The notes: a model not told the origin generated them from the sequence alone. A stretch of 64,000 nt of DNA from Effrenium voratum (GCA_963377175.1 CAUJNA010003500.1:314170-378169); one strand, 5' to 3'. Positions 41,091 to 52,917 are shown, counted from the stretch's first letter. A program made the numbers and translations.

Positions 41091-41278
41091 TTTGTTTCAA
41101 CCTTTGCATGGTTGTTGTTGGGAAACATTTTACATTTTTGCTTATTGTGGTTTAGTGGGAAATCCAACCACTTAACTGCTAAAATCTATTTTTGTTGCTC
41201 CCCGTCAACGTCAACCAAGTTTGACAACTGTGACACTGCAACATGACCCCCGAGACACTTGAGACATGTGGCCGTGAC

Positions 41279-41402
41279 ACCAATGGGATCCCATTTTGGT
41301 TGGTAGGTGAATTCACCACCCATTTTAGGCTTTGTTTTAGTGGTTGGATTGGGATGGCTTTAACTGGGGCTACGGGCTTTGGATTTTGACCCATAGCCAT
41401 GT
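41279..41402. repeat. Family B element
   Basis: Left terminus truncated at CAATGGGATCCC; right end TTTTGACCCATAGCCATG. Confidence 0.75.
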
Positions 41403-42673
41403 GGGTGCCCAGCAAATGAGACAGGAGCATCTCTATGGACTTGCTTCCTGCATAGCATGGAACCCAATAGCATGGTGCGGGAACAATCTCCTTGCGTTTC
41501 GTTTGCGGACAACATATAAATTCCTAGATCTTCACCTCTAGCCCAATTCTTTGACTGCCATACATCGTGTTGGAGAGAAAAGTAGCGTGTGAGGCGACCA
41601 GTGTGTCACTTGTGTGTGTGTATTTATTTATGTTTTTTTTGGGGGGGGCCGGGGGTCAAATGATCCCTTGCGGGGGGATTCCATCCTGCATGAAGCATTT
41701 CTTCGCCGGGCAACTCCAAGGGGAAGCCATCAGACGTTGAAGCCGATAGAGTCAGAGGCAAAACCGCCAAGACCCCTAGGCTCACTTGAGTGGGTTGGCC
41801 AAGCGAGTCTAAACTGTTTGTACCTGGACCCTCAAACTACCCTCAAAAATGCGAATCCACCCCATAGCAAGAACCTATTCTTAAGGGACATTTCAGGGTC
41901 CAGGTACACCAAAACTTTACCCAGTATGAAGTCCAGGAACTCATCACAGATCTCTCACCCTCCTGCCTCTCCAGCTCTGTTCAGGTTGGGGCCTGGAGAG
42001 TTTCTTTCCTGCGGATTGGTTGGTCTCTTTGGAGGGAATCCGCTTGCTTTTTCACCAAAAGGAACCCTGGCAGTTCCGGAAAGTCATCTCTTCCCCGAAG
42101 AGTAGAGATACTCCTGCCTGGGGCCGAAGCGATTTTTTGCAATTTTATTTTTTTAAGGGCGTACATTTTGGTACGAGTCCCGCTACGTCCGCCCTGTCCG
42201 GGCCGAATTCAACATTGCAATCTGCTGGTGTTGAATTGCGAGTTTGTTTCGTATCGGTTTAGTATTGGCTGATGGTTTAGTATTTGTTTTGGTCGCGGAC
42301 CAGTACGTATTTGTTCAGAAATGTGAATACAACTGGATTTGGGGTTGGTGGAAAACTTGCTGTCTTAGAGTTGGTCCAGTTTCCTCCATTTCCCTTGTTG
42401 GAGCCTCCACCATTGGCGATCGATTCAAAGGGAAGCTCCCACTATGTTGATCAACTTAGGGAAATCCAGTGACCACTGTAAGGGAAAGTGAGGAAATCCA
42501 AGGTGTCTTTTCGGAGGGTACCCGATACCCTTCTGGTCTCAAAGGGAATGTTTGTTTATTTTCCCCTGTTGGTTTTAAAGGGAATCAATTTCACTACTGG
42601 ACACACATATATATATATATATTTAATGTTCCCAGGGGGCGAAAAAGCAAAAGGCATGGTCTCGCCGCCTCAG
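41403..42673. other. No firm gene
   Basis: Includes an inverted-repeat pair TACCTGGACCCTCAAA (41821) / TTTCAGGGTCCAGGTA (41890), about 85 bp apart, and a TA tract at 42604. A 163-codon + frame (41614-42105) spans that element and is not credible as a gene. Confidence 0.35.
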
Positions 42674-42710
42674 GCTGGCCGCCTCCGCTCTGGTGTCCTC
42701 ATATCGGAAG
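42674..42710 (+). CDS. Short exon candidate, unidentified
   Basis: CTCAG|G CTG GCC ... CGG AAG|GCCGAT reads LAASALVSSYRK, phase 2 in and 0 out, GC donor. The following CCGATCCGATC resembles the GATCGGATC motif after other GC donors. Confidence 0.35.
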
Positions 42711-42780
42711 GCCGATCCGATCGCCTCCCGAAGCGCTCTACCTGAAACCAGCCGCGTGTCGCGTTGCCTTCCGTGCACCT

Positions 42781-42903
42781 ACTCCAAATACCCGCTTTTT
42801 GGTATTGTTGGGAAAACCGATCGGTCTTCCATGTAAATACCTCCTTTTTTAGTAGAGGGTCGACATGATATCCTGAAACAAGAGGGAATTTGGAGTAGGG
42901 GGC
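42781..42903. repeat. Family C element
   Basis: ACTCCAAATACCCGC to GGAATTTGGAGTAGGGG. Confidence 0.85.
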
Positions 42904-43108
42904 ATGAATCAGGAGTGACATGCACATGGGGGTTGATCAATCGGGAAATGTATCATCTTGTATGTCGGTTGCACTGCGCGTCCAGGCAGTCGAGTTGCTC
43001 CGCAAACGGCAGATGAATAACCTGGTGGTGGAGGCAGGGACTGTGGAAATTGCGAGTTAAGAAGCTGTCATGTTGTTCGCTTTTCAGTTGCTTTGCTTTG
43101 TTTGCAGA

Positions 43109-43184
43109 GAGCCCAATAAATGAACTTGCATGAATGACCCCTGTTCTTGTGGGGGAGGTTGCAGGTTCAAGTCCTGCTAGCCTC
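43109..43184 (+). tRNA. tRNA-Lys(CUU)-like sequence, probable pseudogene
   Basis: 76 nt from GAGCCCA to TAGCCTC. The T-arm is perfect: GCAGG-TTCAAGT-CCTGC at 43161-43177. Counting back gives variable loop AGGTT, anticodon-stem 3' strand GGGGG and loop TTCTTGT with T33 and anticodon CTT. The anticodon stem pairs at 4 of 5 (one wobble), the acceptor at 5 of 7, and the D-arm does not fold. The opposite strand reads RLAGLEPATSPTRTG, a typical spurious translation of tRNA sequence. Probably a decayed tRNA or tRNA-derived SINE head. Confidence 0.45.
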
Positions 43185-44912
43185 AAGTGCAAGTAGGATA
43201 ATTATTGAGAATTGCCAGCGCACTTTCAGTGCACACCACAGCTTGGTGGTTTGCATGTTCAGAGGCTTCGCGTTTCTTGTGGTGCATGGCTAAATGGGAT
43301 TGACTTTCCGGACAATCCAGCACTTGGGATAGACAAGACCCTATGAATACTGAGACAAACGGAGAATCCACCTACAAGTACCAACTGGTTTAGGATTTTG
43401 TCCATCCACAGCACGCTGGTGCCACTTGGCCCAAAATGTCGCAGGCGTTGCACGAGTTGGGCAACCTGCTTTGGCGCAGCCGCCCAACGATGGCCTGGAA
43501 AAGTGAGGGCAAGAAAAAAGCATATTTTTCAACGATTTGAGCCTCCAAGAGCGGAAGCAATGCCTTTTTTAATGGGGTGTGGTTGACCCTCGCCCAAGTG
43601 CCCTCAACTCACCAAACAGAATTCCCTGGCTTTGTCTCCCTTGCAGAACTCGCCGTGAAATGTGCCCCAACCCAAGTCAAAGACCCACAAAAGCAGTGTT
43701 TCACCGGCCACTTCATCTCAACAAACTCCGCTGTCCAATGGCTCCCAACTTCACTTGTGCTGTTGTTGTATTCTTCACCAGGAGGGTCACCCCAGGTCTG
43801 AAGAAACCAATTCTGGAGTTGCATCCCGCACCCAGTGTTGTCAAAAGCCATCCCCAAGTGCCATGCAAGCCACAGTGGTTGGTCCTTTCTGAGCGCAGCA
43901 TGTTCCGCCTGAATGTGTTTTGGTGCCAGGAGATCCAGGTATAGGTTTATCGAATGGTTTTAAAGAGGATGCCCTTTTTGGTCGTTGTTAAGGGAGACTG
44001 AGGGGAAACCGAAGCAACAGTAGAATTTCCGCTACCCTCCCTATCACGGACGCTGACAGGAGTTAGGATGGCACTTGCAGACTGTTTGGGGAAAACTAGG
44101 AGGGCTCTAAGTACCAGATGAAGTAGACTACAAGAAACTAGGAGGGCTTACATATGCCTATGGGTCAAAACCAATGGTATCCCATTTTGGGGGATTGGTG
44201 AATTCACCACCCATTTTAGAACCTATTTTAGTTGTTGGATTATGGTTTTAACTGGGGCTACGGGCTTTGGATTTTGACCCATGGCCATATTGCCGATGGC
44301 ATTCGACGAGTCCAGCCAGTGCTTCCCTTGAAGCCAAGGCTTGAGGGCGATGTCGCTGGCGCTGGGGCCTTGCAGTTCATTGCAACGGTTCCGTTTCAGC
44401 TGGTACAGTCCTGGGCAGTTGGCTCGTCCCTAGGGATCAAGATCCCAACTGCCAAGTGCCATGCAAACAAAAAAAACAAAAACAAAAACGTCGGTCCTTT
44501 CTGTTCCGGTCCAAAAGTTCCGTGCCGCAAGGGGTTGAAGAAACATCTATGTTCCATGCGAGGTCCATGCGAGGTCCATGCGAGACCCGTTTTGACCCGG
44601 ACCTGGTGCGGGGCCGGATATCCAACTTGTGAACATTTGTCTGCCTACGGGGTTTGCGCCACGAGTTGACATGTTTCAGAATTCCGTTTGGGTGTCCTCA
44701 TGCAGGTCGACCTGTTGACCCTCTGCTCTCAGAAATCGAGGGGGGCCCAAGAACGCAAGAACGGTGCACGTTTTGTGGGCCTCAGTGCATTCACTTCCCT
44801 GAGTGCTTTTGAGGAACCTTCCCAAAAATGGGTTTCCCTAGTTTCCGACTTGGAGTTTGATTGGGGCGTCCACTCTTCGGCCTTTGTGGTCAGCGGAAAA
44901 ACGGAAGCTGAG
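43185..44912. other. Mixed sequence with weak exon candidates
   Basis: GTCGCAG|GCG at 43445 opens ALHELGNLLW with a GC donor at 43474 (phase 0 to 2). 43590-43920 is open on several frames without codon bias. A family B element lies at 44151-44290. A frame at 44330-44460 reads LQFIATVPFQLVQSWAVGSS. None can be linked with confidence. Confidence 0.3.
44151..44290. repeat. Family B element
   Basis: CATATGCCTATGGGTCAAAA to TTTTGACCCATGGCCATATTG. Confidence 0.85.
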
Positions 44913-44970
44913 GCGAGGGATGCCTGGAGCGATGCTGTGGACACTGCCGGGAAGCTTGAGAAACAGAAGG
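44913..44970 (+). CDS. Exon candidate, acidic helical, unidentified
   Basis: GCTGAG|GCG reads ARDAWSDAVDTAGKLEKQ, ending near AAG G|GTACGC (GT donor 44971). The same frame is open upstream (VVSGKTEAE), so the exon may begin earlier. Confidence 0.45.
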
Positions 44971-45013
44971 GTACGCCGGAGGGTTCCTCGATGATATTGG
45001 TCCAGCCTGGGAT

Positions 45014-45120
45014 TCCCCCTACGGCCCTACTCAAAATACCCGCTTTTTTCAGGGAGTTGTTGGGAAAACCGATCGATTTTCTGTGGTAAATACCAAACCT
45101 TTTTTAGTAGAGGGGCGAGG
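45014..45120. repeat. Family C element, right end lost
   Basis: CTACTCAAAATACCCGC to TAGTAGAGGGGCGAGG; the CGGGTATTT arm is missing. Confidence 0.75.
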
Positions 45121-46566
45121 ATTAATGAACCCCTGGTTGATTGGGGGGTGTCCCCTTTTCGTGGGGAGTCAGACCACTTTTGGAGGGAACACCCCCCTAA
45201 TAATGGGACGGGCTTAATAATCCTGGGTCAACATTATTGGTCAAGCCTGGCATGGGTTCAGACATGTTCCCGAATGCAACTGGTGGGGTTGGCGCTAAAT
45301 TTGCTGACCCACAATTCGCCTAGCATTTGCTAATCCTATGTTGGTATTGGGAGCTTTGAAGTCTTGAACAGTAGCATTTATCAATATCGGGTGCATTCAT
45401 GCAGGGTTTCTCCATTTCCCTTGTTCTATCCAAAAGTGGCGATCGTTTCAAGGGACACCCCCACTACATTGATAAACTTTAGGGACATCCAGTGACCCCT
45501 GTAGAAGGTTACGCCACGACTCACCTTCTGAGTTTGTGGGAGTTCATACTCTTGGGACCGTTTTGGCAGCACACAAAAAACGACTTGGCTTTTTGTTTTG
45601 TTTTGTCCTTTTTGGGTTTTCCTCAATTTCCCAAGTCTGGCTTTTTGGAGGGACAGTCGCAATCATACATTGGAGCGCCGGCCTTCCTGTCTTGTTCCTT
45701 TTCCAAGGTTTTAGGTAGACTCCGTTCATGCAAGCATTGGATTGCTCAGGGAGCTACGGTAGCTTTAGCTGGTTGGCTTGCCGCTGCCCAGATCGCAAAT
45801 GCCAGTTTTCGAGATCCCCGGAAGGAATCCTACTTTGGATTGGCAAGGGTCCCCCAATTTGAAGACAGACCCATACAGAGAATAGATAGCTTTGCCTTGG
45901 ATGTGTTTGGCAGATTGTGCCGTTGGGCGAAAGCAGTTCAAACAACCACCTGTTTGTTTCCGAAGGAAACCACGAGGGTGCAATTAAAGCTGATGGCTGT
46001 CGAACATGTTTCTAGGGGTTGATTCCCCATTCTTTTCAACCATCGTTCTTTCCAAAAACCGGCCGTTTGTTTTCCGGGTTTGTGGAGGGTTTCTGGAAAC
46101 AAGGAGGGGAAGGCACCCTGGAATGTTGGAAAAAGCGTGGGGGCGAACTTTGCGTTTCTGAATCCAACAGTTGCTGGTCCCGAGCTTACATCCTAAGCCT
46201 GGAGTGCAAAAGGATTCACCGGCTCTGACAGCCCGAATGCAAATGCTCCTACAAAAAGAAGTTGTGATCCATCTACCAAAAAGGCACTTTGACAGTGGTT
46301 TCGGGTCCTCGTTTCTACGTCATTGAGCAGCGCAAAACAAGTCATTGGCCACTTGAGCACAGATGGCTCTACCCGTTTTCATAAATGTAAAGCCGCGAAG
46401 CCACAAAAGAACCTGTATAACCATCATAGAAACTACTTTCAAGATAGTAAAGCCTACATTTGAAAAGATACATACTTTACTTGTTTGGTGACCTATGATA
46501 TACGATTATTAGCCTGTATCGCGTTCGAAATAGCCAAAAGGATTAAAGCAGCTTGGCAACGGAGAG
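45121..46566. other. No firm gene
   Basis: A + frame of 176 codons (45492-46022) includes DSFALDVFGRLCRWAKAVQT but has no splice edges. A partial family F element follows at 46012-46110. Otherwise featureless. Confidence 0.3.
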
Positions 46567-46614
46567 GTCTTCCAGTTCCCCTACGCCATCAAGAACTCCA
46601 CCAAGTGCATGGAG
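46567..46614 (+). CDS. Exon candidate, unidentified
   Basis: GAGAG|GTC reads VFQFPYAIKNSTKCME to GAG|GCGTCC (GC donor), phase 0-0. Good codon bias and ideal splice edges. The same frame is open on both sides, so it may be longer (LGNGE upstream). Confidence 0.55.
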
Positions 46615-46808
46615 GCGTCCTTGAGCTCTCCTCAGGAGAGCCGATCAAGCGCCGAGCGAGCCGATAGCAGCGTAAAGTTCCGTTTCCTCCCCCGTTTTTT
46701 TGTTTCCCCCTTTGCGTATGCCGGTTCCCAGGCATGCGGAAGGTTATATTTAGTGTTTTCGACGTTTTTTGGGGGCTTTTGGGTGTTTGGATCTTTTGGA
46801 TTGTTAGG

Positions 46809-46926
46809 CTAGGTCCCCCAGTAGTGCCCTTTCTCACCCTTGTTTTGGGGGAGGGTTCCCCTACAAAAATGCACTACAGGAAAAAAGTTGGCACCCTTAT
46901 TATAACCTCTCCACTGGAGGACCTAG
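46809..46926. repeat. Family A element
   Basis: CTAGGTCCCCCAGTAGTGCC to CTCCACTGGAGGACCTAG; a clean copy. Confidence 0.93.
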
Positions 46927-46993
46927 TAGGCTTTTAGACTTTTTGATTGGACGTTTCGGCGTAAAGACTTTGGGATGAGAGGGATTTGTGACA

Positions 46994-47118
46994 TACTGTG
47001 GATAGACAAAATCCTGCACCACTTTGAAACCAGAAAAAACCATTGTTTGTTGGTATTTGTATGGGAATCATCATTCCAGGGTTTCTTAGGTGGTGCAGGA
47101 TTCGTCCATCCACAGTAT
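46994..47118. repeat. Family D element, complete
   Basis: CTGTGGATAGACAAAATCCTGC to GCAGGATTCGTCCATCCACAG. The interior TTCCAGGGTTTCTTAGGTGG is intact. Confidence 0.88.
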
Positions 47119-47306
47119 CCCAGTAGCTTTTCAGTCTTAGCCATGGACCCGCGAGCCCCTGTGGCTTGTTTGGATTGTTTTGGGGGAATCCAAAAAAACG
47201 TCTCCAAATGGGGCTCGAAGCCGATGTCCCAAATGGGAAGACCCATGGGCGTCCATGGAAGGGGGGATTTCCTGGACCTAAAGACATTGGTCGCACCTTG
47301 GCAGTG

Positions 47307-47424
47307 AAGCTGGTGCGATAGGCAGGGAAGGGAATGAGCCCGGGGATTTTTTTAAAGGAAGCCGTAGGGGATGGTTTGTAGGGGTCATTCCATCTCAAAT
47401 TCCCTGCCAATCGCACCAGCAAGC
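47307..47424. repeat. Family J element
   Basis: Family J: ends GCTGGTGCGATAGGCAGGGA / TCCCTGCCAATCGCACCAGC. Interior GATGGTTTGTAGGGGTCATT. A second copy at 60860 has GCTGGTGCTCGGTAGGGA ends. Confidence 0.82.
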
Positions 47425-47467
47425 AAGTGATAAAACAACACACGGTGATCGAGTGATTCGTCGTCAG

Positions 47468-47578
47468 GACTCGGCACGGGTGGAGATTCTGCTGCTGAGC
47501 GCTGGGGCTTCCCAAGACCATGGCTCGAGTGGTGGCGATGAATTTTGGGCATTGGGGAACATCTTCCAACAGTTTCAG
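47468..47578 (+). CDS. Exon candidate, 37 codons, unidentified
   Basis: CGTCAG|GAC reads DSARVEILLLSAGASQDHG and on to FWALGNIFQQFQ, ending CAG|GTAATT (GT donor), phase 0-0. Intron after it carries TTCGGATTGG repeats (47620-47655). Confidence 0.5.
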
Positions 47579-47981
47579 GTAATTTCCCCTGTGCTGGTGG
47601 TTTGGATTATTTTGGATTGGTTCGGATTGGTTCGGATTGGTTTCGATTGGTTCGGTTTGAACCCCACCAGCTCCTTCTGAAGAGAAATGGGGAGGGTACG
47701 CCCGAGCGTCCAAGTCACCAACCCAAACCACCGATCTTAGGTGTAAGGTGAAACATGGTTGGTGGCGTTTATCCCCAAGGAATGTTTACCAAAGGGTCGT
47801 CCCTCGAAAATTGGTGGCGACATTGTCAGGTCTCAGGTATTGTCAGACAGAAGAAGCAAGACTAAGCCTTAAGCAATCAAAGCACCCTAGGACGTGTGGC
47901 CCGCACGCACAACATGCGAAGGCGCCTAGAATCCTATGTGGCCTCAGCCAACACCTCTGGTCGTTTCACTGCGCTTAACTC

Positions 47982-48211
47982 ACTTGTCCAAAGCCAACCG
48001 TGTCAGGTTTTGGTTTCCCTGATTTGGTCCATATTTCGTCAAGGTTCCAAAAGGTGAACCTTTCTAGGTCCCCCAGTAGTGCCCTTTTTCACCCCTTGTT
48101 TTTTGGGAGGGTTCCCCTACTAAAATAGACAAAACCGAAAAACAAATCGGGTACCAACTTATTCTAACCTCTCAAATCTGGAGGACCTAGAATTTTATTC
48201 TCATTTGGGCA
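47982..48211. repeat. Family G element interrupted by a family A element
   Basis: Family G left part (ACTTGTCCAAAGCC ... AAAAGGTGAACCTTT) stops at 48063. The right part (TTTGGGCAAGCGAG) follows the family A copy. Confidence 0.75.
48064..48190. repeat. Family A element nested in family G
   Basis: CTAGGTCCCCCAGTAGTGCC to CAAATCTGGAGGACCTAG, both ends intact. Confidence 0.93.
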
Positions 48212-48430
48212 AGCGAGTTAACAAAAGCTAGGCGCATAGAAATCCGCCCCAATCCCCTCTCTTACCCTGTCAATGCTCCTTTATTTGGCGAGGGGCCGGG
48301 ACCCTTTCGGAGGAGAAATCAGAAGTCACAGCGTGAATGGGACCCCTAGTTGGTTTCAGGCTGGTTCCAAGCGGAGTCCTGACAGCGTGAACACACAAAT
48401 TTCTGTCCTGACCCCCATGGTCTCCCCCAC

Positions 48431-48502
48431 CTCGATTCGGCTGTGGCTCACAAAACCGTGACCAAAATGGAACCCTGGTAAGTGGAAACATGGACCAAAA
48501 CA
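48431..48502. repeat. Family H (GGCTCAAAA subfamily), partial
   Basis: GGCTGTGGCTCACAAAACCG, then ACCAAAATGGAACCCTGGTA and AAACATGGACCAAAACATGC. Confidence 0.75.
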
Positions 48503-50098
48503 TGCATAACCCCTTCTGGTTGCCAGACTGCGCAGTCAAACTCTGATCGCATGCATGCTTGCTTGGTCCTGTACATTTGACCCTTTTGGCCGCTCGGTTT
48601 CTCCCAGCACGTCAGATGGTCTGATCCGTGTTTCTGTCCGAGGTGGTCCTTCTGGCCAAGCATGCACGCCTGACTCGCCCCAAGGCGTGGAAACGGGAGA
48701 GGGGTAGGTTCGATTTCGTCGCCTCGAGCCTCGAAATCGAAGCTCTTCGGGGGCTCCGCGACCCCCCAAAACCCGGCTAGATGAAGGTTAGTAAGGGACA
48801 GATTTCCTGAAGCATGGTTCTGGGTCAACCATTTTGATACGGGCTTTGATTCCTATGAATGAAAGCGACGCCATGAAACGCTGTCGCAGTTGCCTACCTG
48901 CCAGCTTGGTCAGTTTTTCGATTCGATGTCTGAGATTATTGAAGTCCAACAGTGGGCACTTTGGGATTTCGCAGGAGTTGCCATTGGGGGGCAACAGTGG
49001 CCCTTGGGGATCGCTGGATGCTCCAGTGACAAGGATCGCACGCCAGGGGCGAACAGTTCCTTCGTGAATGGCCTAAAGGGATCTTCAAAAGGACACCATG
49101 AAACAACCAGACTCACTTCCTGAGTTGGTGGACTTTAAACTTTTTGGAAAGACAAATTTTAGTGGTAAATAAAAAGTTCAAACTTTTTTTGGCCAGTCAA
49201 CTTGGGAAGTGAGCAGAACAGAAATGCCTGGAAGGCTTGCAGTGCTCCCGTAATTCACGCTGGTTTGCCAAGCTCAAACTAATGCAGGGGACGGAATCTG
49301 ACAAGCCCAGCGCAAACCGCTACTCCATGCACCCAAACAACTCCAGCACGCCAACCAATGCAACCATGACTGGGAGACAACAGGGAAAACAGCTCATGTT
49401 GAAAGACTTCTGGAAACCGGTGTTAGGTTGCTCGAGTATTTTTGTTGTTTGGGATTTCTCGAACTTGTGTTTTTTGTGGGTTTCTGGAGGTTCGCTTGTA
49501 TTGTTGGTTGTTTTTGTTTGTCATGTTTTGTTTGCTCGAGTTTAGTAGTTGTTTATTTGTGTTATCTCGAGTTGCTTTCAGTCTCTAGTTGTTTTTTGCT
49601 TTTTTGTTTTCTTTTTTAAAGGCAGACACATTGGAAGAAACGGCCAACGTATCTTTCCCTATTCGACTATAGTTTAATGTCTAATTGATTTCCTCCTTGG
49701 CAATGAATTCCTGTATAATGTTCAAATGCAAAATAGCAACTGCAATAATTCCTATGAAACGAAGTCTATTCAACATAACGCTGGCTGGCCATGTCCCGGC
49801 CGAAGCGCTGATGCGTCTCAGCGGCAGCGAGAGAAGGTGCCCAAACCGCACGTCTTTCCGAAAATGACCAGCCGTTTTCTGGCGCCTTCGGTCCAACTCA
49901 AGCCCCGTTTGCTGGTGGAAGACATTCCAGCTCAGCTCCCACTTGTGTTTTTTTTGTGGTTTCGGAGGTCAGCACACTGGTGTAATGACCGAAGAACTGG
50001 CTCCCGATGCCGAGAAGCAACTCGCAAGCTACCACCACCTACTTCAAAACAAAGATCCAGAACCAGGTTTCACTTGTCAAGTTCAGTTGCAACCGCAG

Positions 50099-50182
50099 GC
50101 CAGTCGCCGACGCGCCATCTGTCGCTGGCAGGACATGATGGCGCACCTGAACGCGGCCCTGTTTGCGTCCAGCATCATTGAG
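50099..50182 (+). CDS. Exon candidate, 28 codons, unidentified
   Basis: CCGCAG|GCC reads RRRAICRWQDMMAHLNAALF then ASSIIE, ending GAG|GCAGGG (GC donor), phase 0-0. Helical and basic. Same frame is open upstream from 49987. Confidence 0.55.
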
Positions 50183-51278
50183 GCAGGGATAGCAACATCC
50201 CCCTGAGGCATCCCTCGTGGTTTCCTTTTAAGGGAATCCCGGAATCCCCAGGTCCATTCCCTCACCCCTGTTGAGTTCATGTCCGACTGAGAACCAGCAA
50301 GCTAGATACACTTTGAATCTATTTGGAGGTTTAATCAAACCCCTGGAATTCCTTCATTCGATCGTCTGCCAAGTTTCGTTCAAGCACTCCCCAAGAGGTG
50401 GGTCTATCGAACCCCGTGTTTGGATATGGGATGCTCCATGCTCAAAGAAACAGAGCACCGGTGAAAGAGATGCAATGTTGACCTGAATTTTTGAAACCTG
50501 TCGAGTTAGGGCGGGTGTTCCTCCAGTGATGCACCCCCAATCAAAATCAACCAGGGCTTTGTTAGTCCGTGTTGCTCATTTCGTTTTATGGAAACGCATA
50601 GACAGACGGCCGTTTTGTATTTTTCTTTTCTTGGGGGGGTGAACGGCCCGGCTTCAAATGTGTACCCGTTCGCGTAAATTTACATGGAACCGCAAGAAGA
50701 GGAGGTCCCCAGAACAGATACAGGCCCCTCAGGCCTGAGGGAATAAGGACACGTGGAGGTCGTTTTTTTGGGGGGGGTCTGAATATGTTGCATGTAAATT
50801 GGCAGCAGAGCAGCAGCCCTTTTGGATGCTTTTGTGTTTGACGGCTGGATAAATAGGATTCGCTGGTTGGTGGTGCACAAGTGGATCGGAGTGGGGAGAT
50901 CAATCCTGAGACTCGATCTATTTTAGCGTTCCAGGGCCCACTGCTTCAACGTAATTTCTGCGTTCCTTGAGGCATATGGCTGTGGCTCAAAAAACCGGTA
51001 CCAAAATGGAACCCTGGCAAGTGGTAACATGGACCAACACCTGCGTAACCCCTCCTGTTTAATTTTGAGCCACGCCCACATAGTGTTGAACAACACGTTT
51101 TCCATCCTTGGAGTTGGCAAGCTTCTGTAACGAAGAATGTGAGTTGTAGGTTGATTCTGTTCAAGCAATCTGGTTCACAGTAAAACTTCAAACCTGTCAA
51201 CCCCACCCCACCCCGACCCCCACCCCCCCGCCCCCCACCCCCCCGCCTCACCCCGCCCCACCAACTCAGTTACTCGAG
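50183..51278. other. Probable intron
   Basis: GAGAACCAGCAAGC at 50289 is a family J end scrap. A family H subfamily copy lies at 50975-51075. A C-rich CCCCACCCC tract lies at 51199-51262. Confidence 0.45.
50975..51075. repeat. Family H (GGCTCAAAA subfamily), complete
   Basis: TGGCTGTGGCTCAAAAAACC to TTTAATTTTGAGCCACGCCC. Confidence 0.82.
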
Positions 51279-51381
51279 GCGATCCTCACCACCTCGCTGC
51301 CCAACCCCTCGCGGCGTGAGCAGTTCGCGCGGCCGGGATCCCGGATCGCGGCGCTGCGCGAACTTTTGCGACTTCGCGGGG
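51279..51381 (+). CDS. Exon candidate, arginine/leucine-rich, unidentified
   Basis: CTCGAG|GCG reads AILTTSLPNPSRREQFARPG then SRIAALRELLRLRG, ending near G|GTTGTA. Several GC/GA donors inside make the end uncertain. The polypyrimidine tract upstream is very strong. Confidence 0.5.
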
Positions 51382-52784
51382 GTTGTACCGGGTGATGAGG
51401 GGCACAAATACGTAGAATTGGGGTTGTGTGGCACTCCAAAACCAAAACACATATGGTTACCTTCTTTCTCCCCAAGCTAAAAGGTTGGAGATTGGGTTTC
51501 AGGGGGTTCCACTGTTGGCTTATTTGTTTGCAAGAAACACTGCATTGGGTTGGGTTAGACCCCCATGGTTTAGATTTTCAAAATCGTGTTGGTCTACTAG
51601 CTGGTGATTTGAGCTAGGGGTTGATACAATTGCCGGAGTGCTGTAAGGACATGGTATGCAGTTGGTTGTGTCATCTCAGCTCTTGTTGGCACTGCTTGCT
51701 GTTTGCATGTCCATTGCCCCCTCAGCCGACGGCGTGCTCATCAAAGGCAAGGGAACACTAGACAATTTGTTTAGGTCCGACCGGTAGGGAGCCCAGTTCC
51801 CTTTGCTGGAGCTGTGTTCCCATAGGTGGGCAATTTGGTTGGTTGAAAAATAGAGGGCCCTGGTGGTGGTTCAATCATCTACCAGGGCCATCTATTTTCC
51901 TATGTGTCTTCCGTTTCTGCGCCCCGAGCGACCTTAGGTTCCGTCTCCGCGAGATCTTCTTCGGCTTGCGGGAGACAAGGACGCACCGTGGGTTTGCAGC
52001 TGATGCGCCTTGACCCCAAAAGCGGTCCGGCGAGCTCATGGAAATGCAGGGGCCGGGCTTCAAGCAGTAGGTGTTTGCGCCATGCTTTTCAAAGCTCGAT
52101 ATTAGCTCGACAAGCAGGTACAGTGGCGTGACACGACTGTGCACCAAACACAGAGACACACACCAGCCATTCAAACACATGGCCATGACTTGGCGATGAG
52201 TAGCTCAGTAGCTAAAAGTTAAGCTTTTAGCGGGGGATCTGAGGGCAGCCCAGTTTTGACCCATGGCCAAACCAGCAGGGAATCTTGGCCATGCAGGATG
52301 ATCATGCCGCCAAGCAGCGTATACGGCGGCCGCGCACCTGGATGGATTTCGCGCGAATTATATGCCGGTGTCCACCATTTGGCCTGCACAAGCCCAAATG
52401 GGTGTGTCCTTTTCTTGGGGGTACCGATGTTTTGTGGTTGGTTATGAGAACCAAAAGGACAACCACAATCTTGGGGGTCCAACCTAAAACAACACACGCC
52501 AATGTTTAGAGTCTTTTGCTACGTGTCCCTCGTGGAAGGACCCGACTGCAGCTTCACGTCAGCCCCGCTGCACGGCTGATTCAGGCGTGGACGGCAGTAA
52601 CTTTCTGAATGCCTTGGGCTTCTTCCTGAACACCTTCATGGCCGGAACCTGAGAGATGAATGGGGGTTCCCTTCTCTGAACGTGGTCTGATTCCCCGCTC
52701 AGGGACACACAACCATATTATTTTTTTGGGGGGGTTGATTATTTTGGGGTCAGCATTACTGTAGAGATGGGGGTGTAGTAGAGG

Positions 52785-52917
52785 TGGCTGTGGTTGTCAA
52801 AACCGTTTTGGATCAAAATTTGGGGGATTGGTGAATTCACGACCCATTTGTTTGGTCTATTTTAGTGGTTGGATTGGGATGTTCACTGGGGGTACGGGAT
52901 TGTGACCCATGGCCAGA
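52785..52917. repeat. Family B element
   Basis: GGATCAAAATTTGGGGGATT to GTGACCCATGGCCAGATG; the left end is diverged. Confidence 0.75.

Larger units (their letters stand above)
47579..50098. other. Repeats and uncertain frames
   Basis: Family G with a nested family A (47982-48211), partial family H (48431-48502) and partial family E (48765-48850). Frame at 48890-49080 reads VQQWALWDFAGVAIGGQQWP without splice edges. T-rich 49430-49620. A frame with ATG at 49987 (TEELAPDAEKQLASYHHLLQ) runs into the exon at 50099 and may be coding too. Confidence 0.35.

Noticed and set aside
45492..46022. 176-codon + frame as a gene
   Set aside because: No codon bias, no splice-consistent edges and the end runs into a family F element; kept only as an uncertain region.
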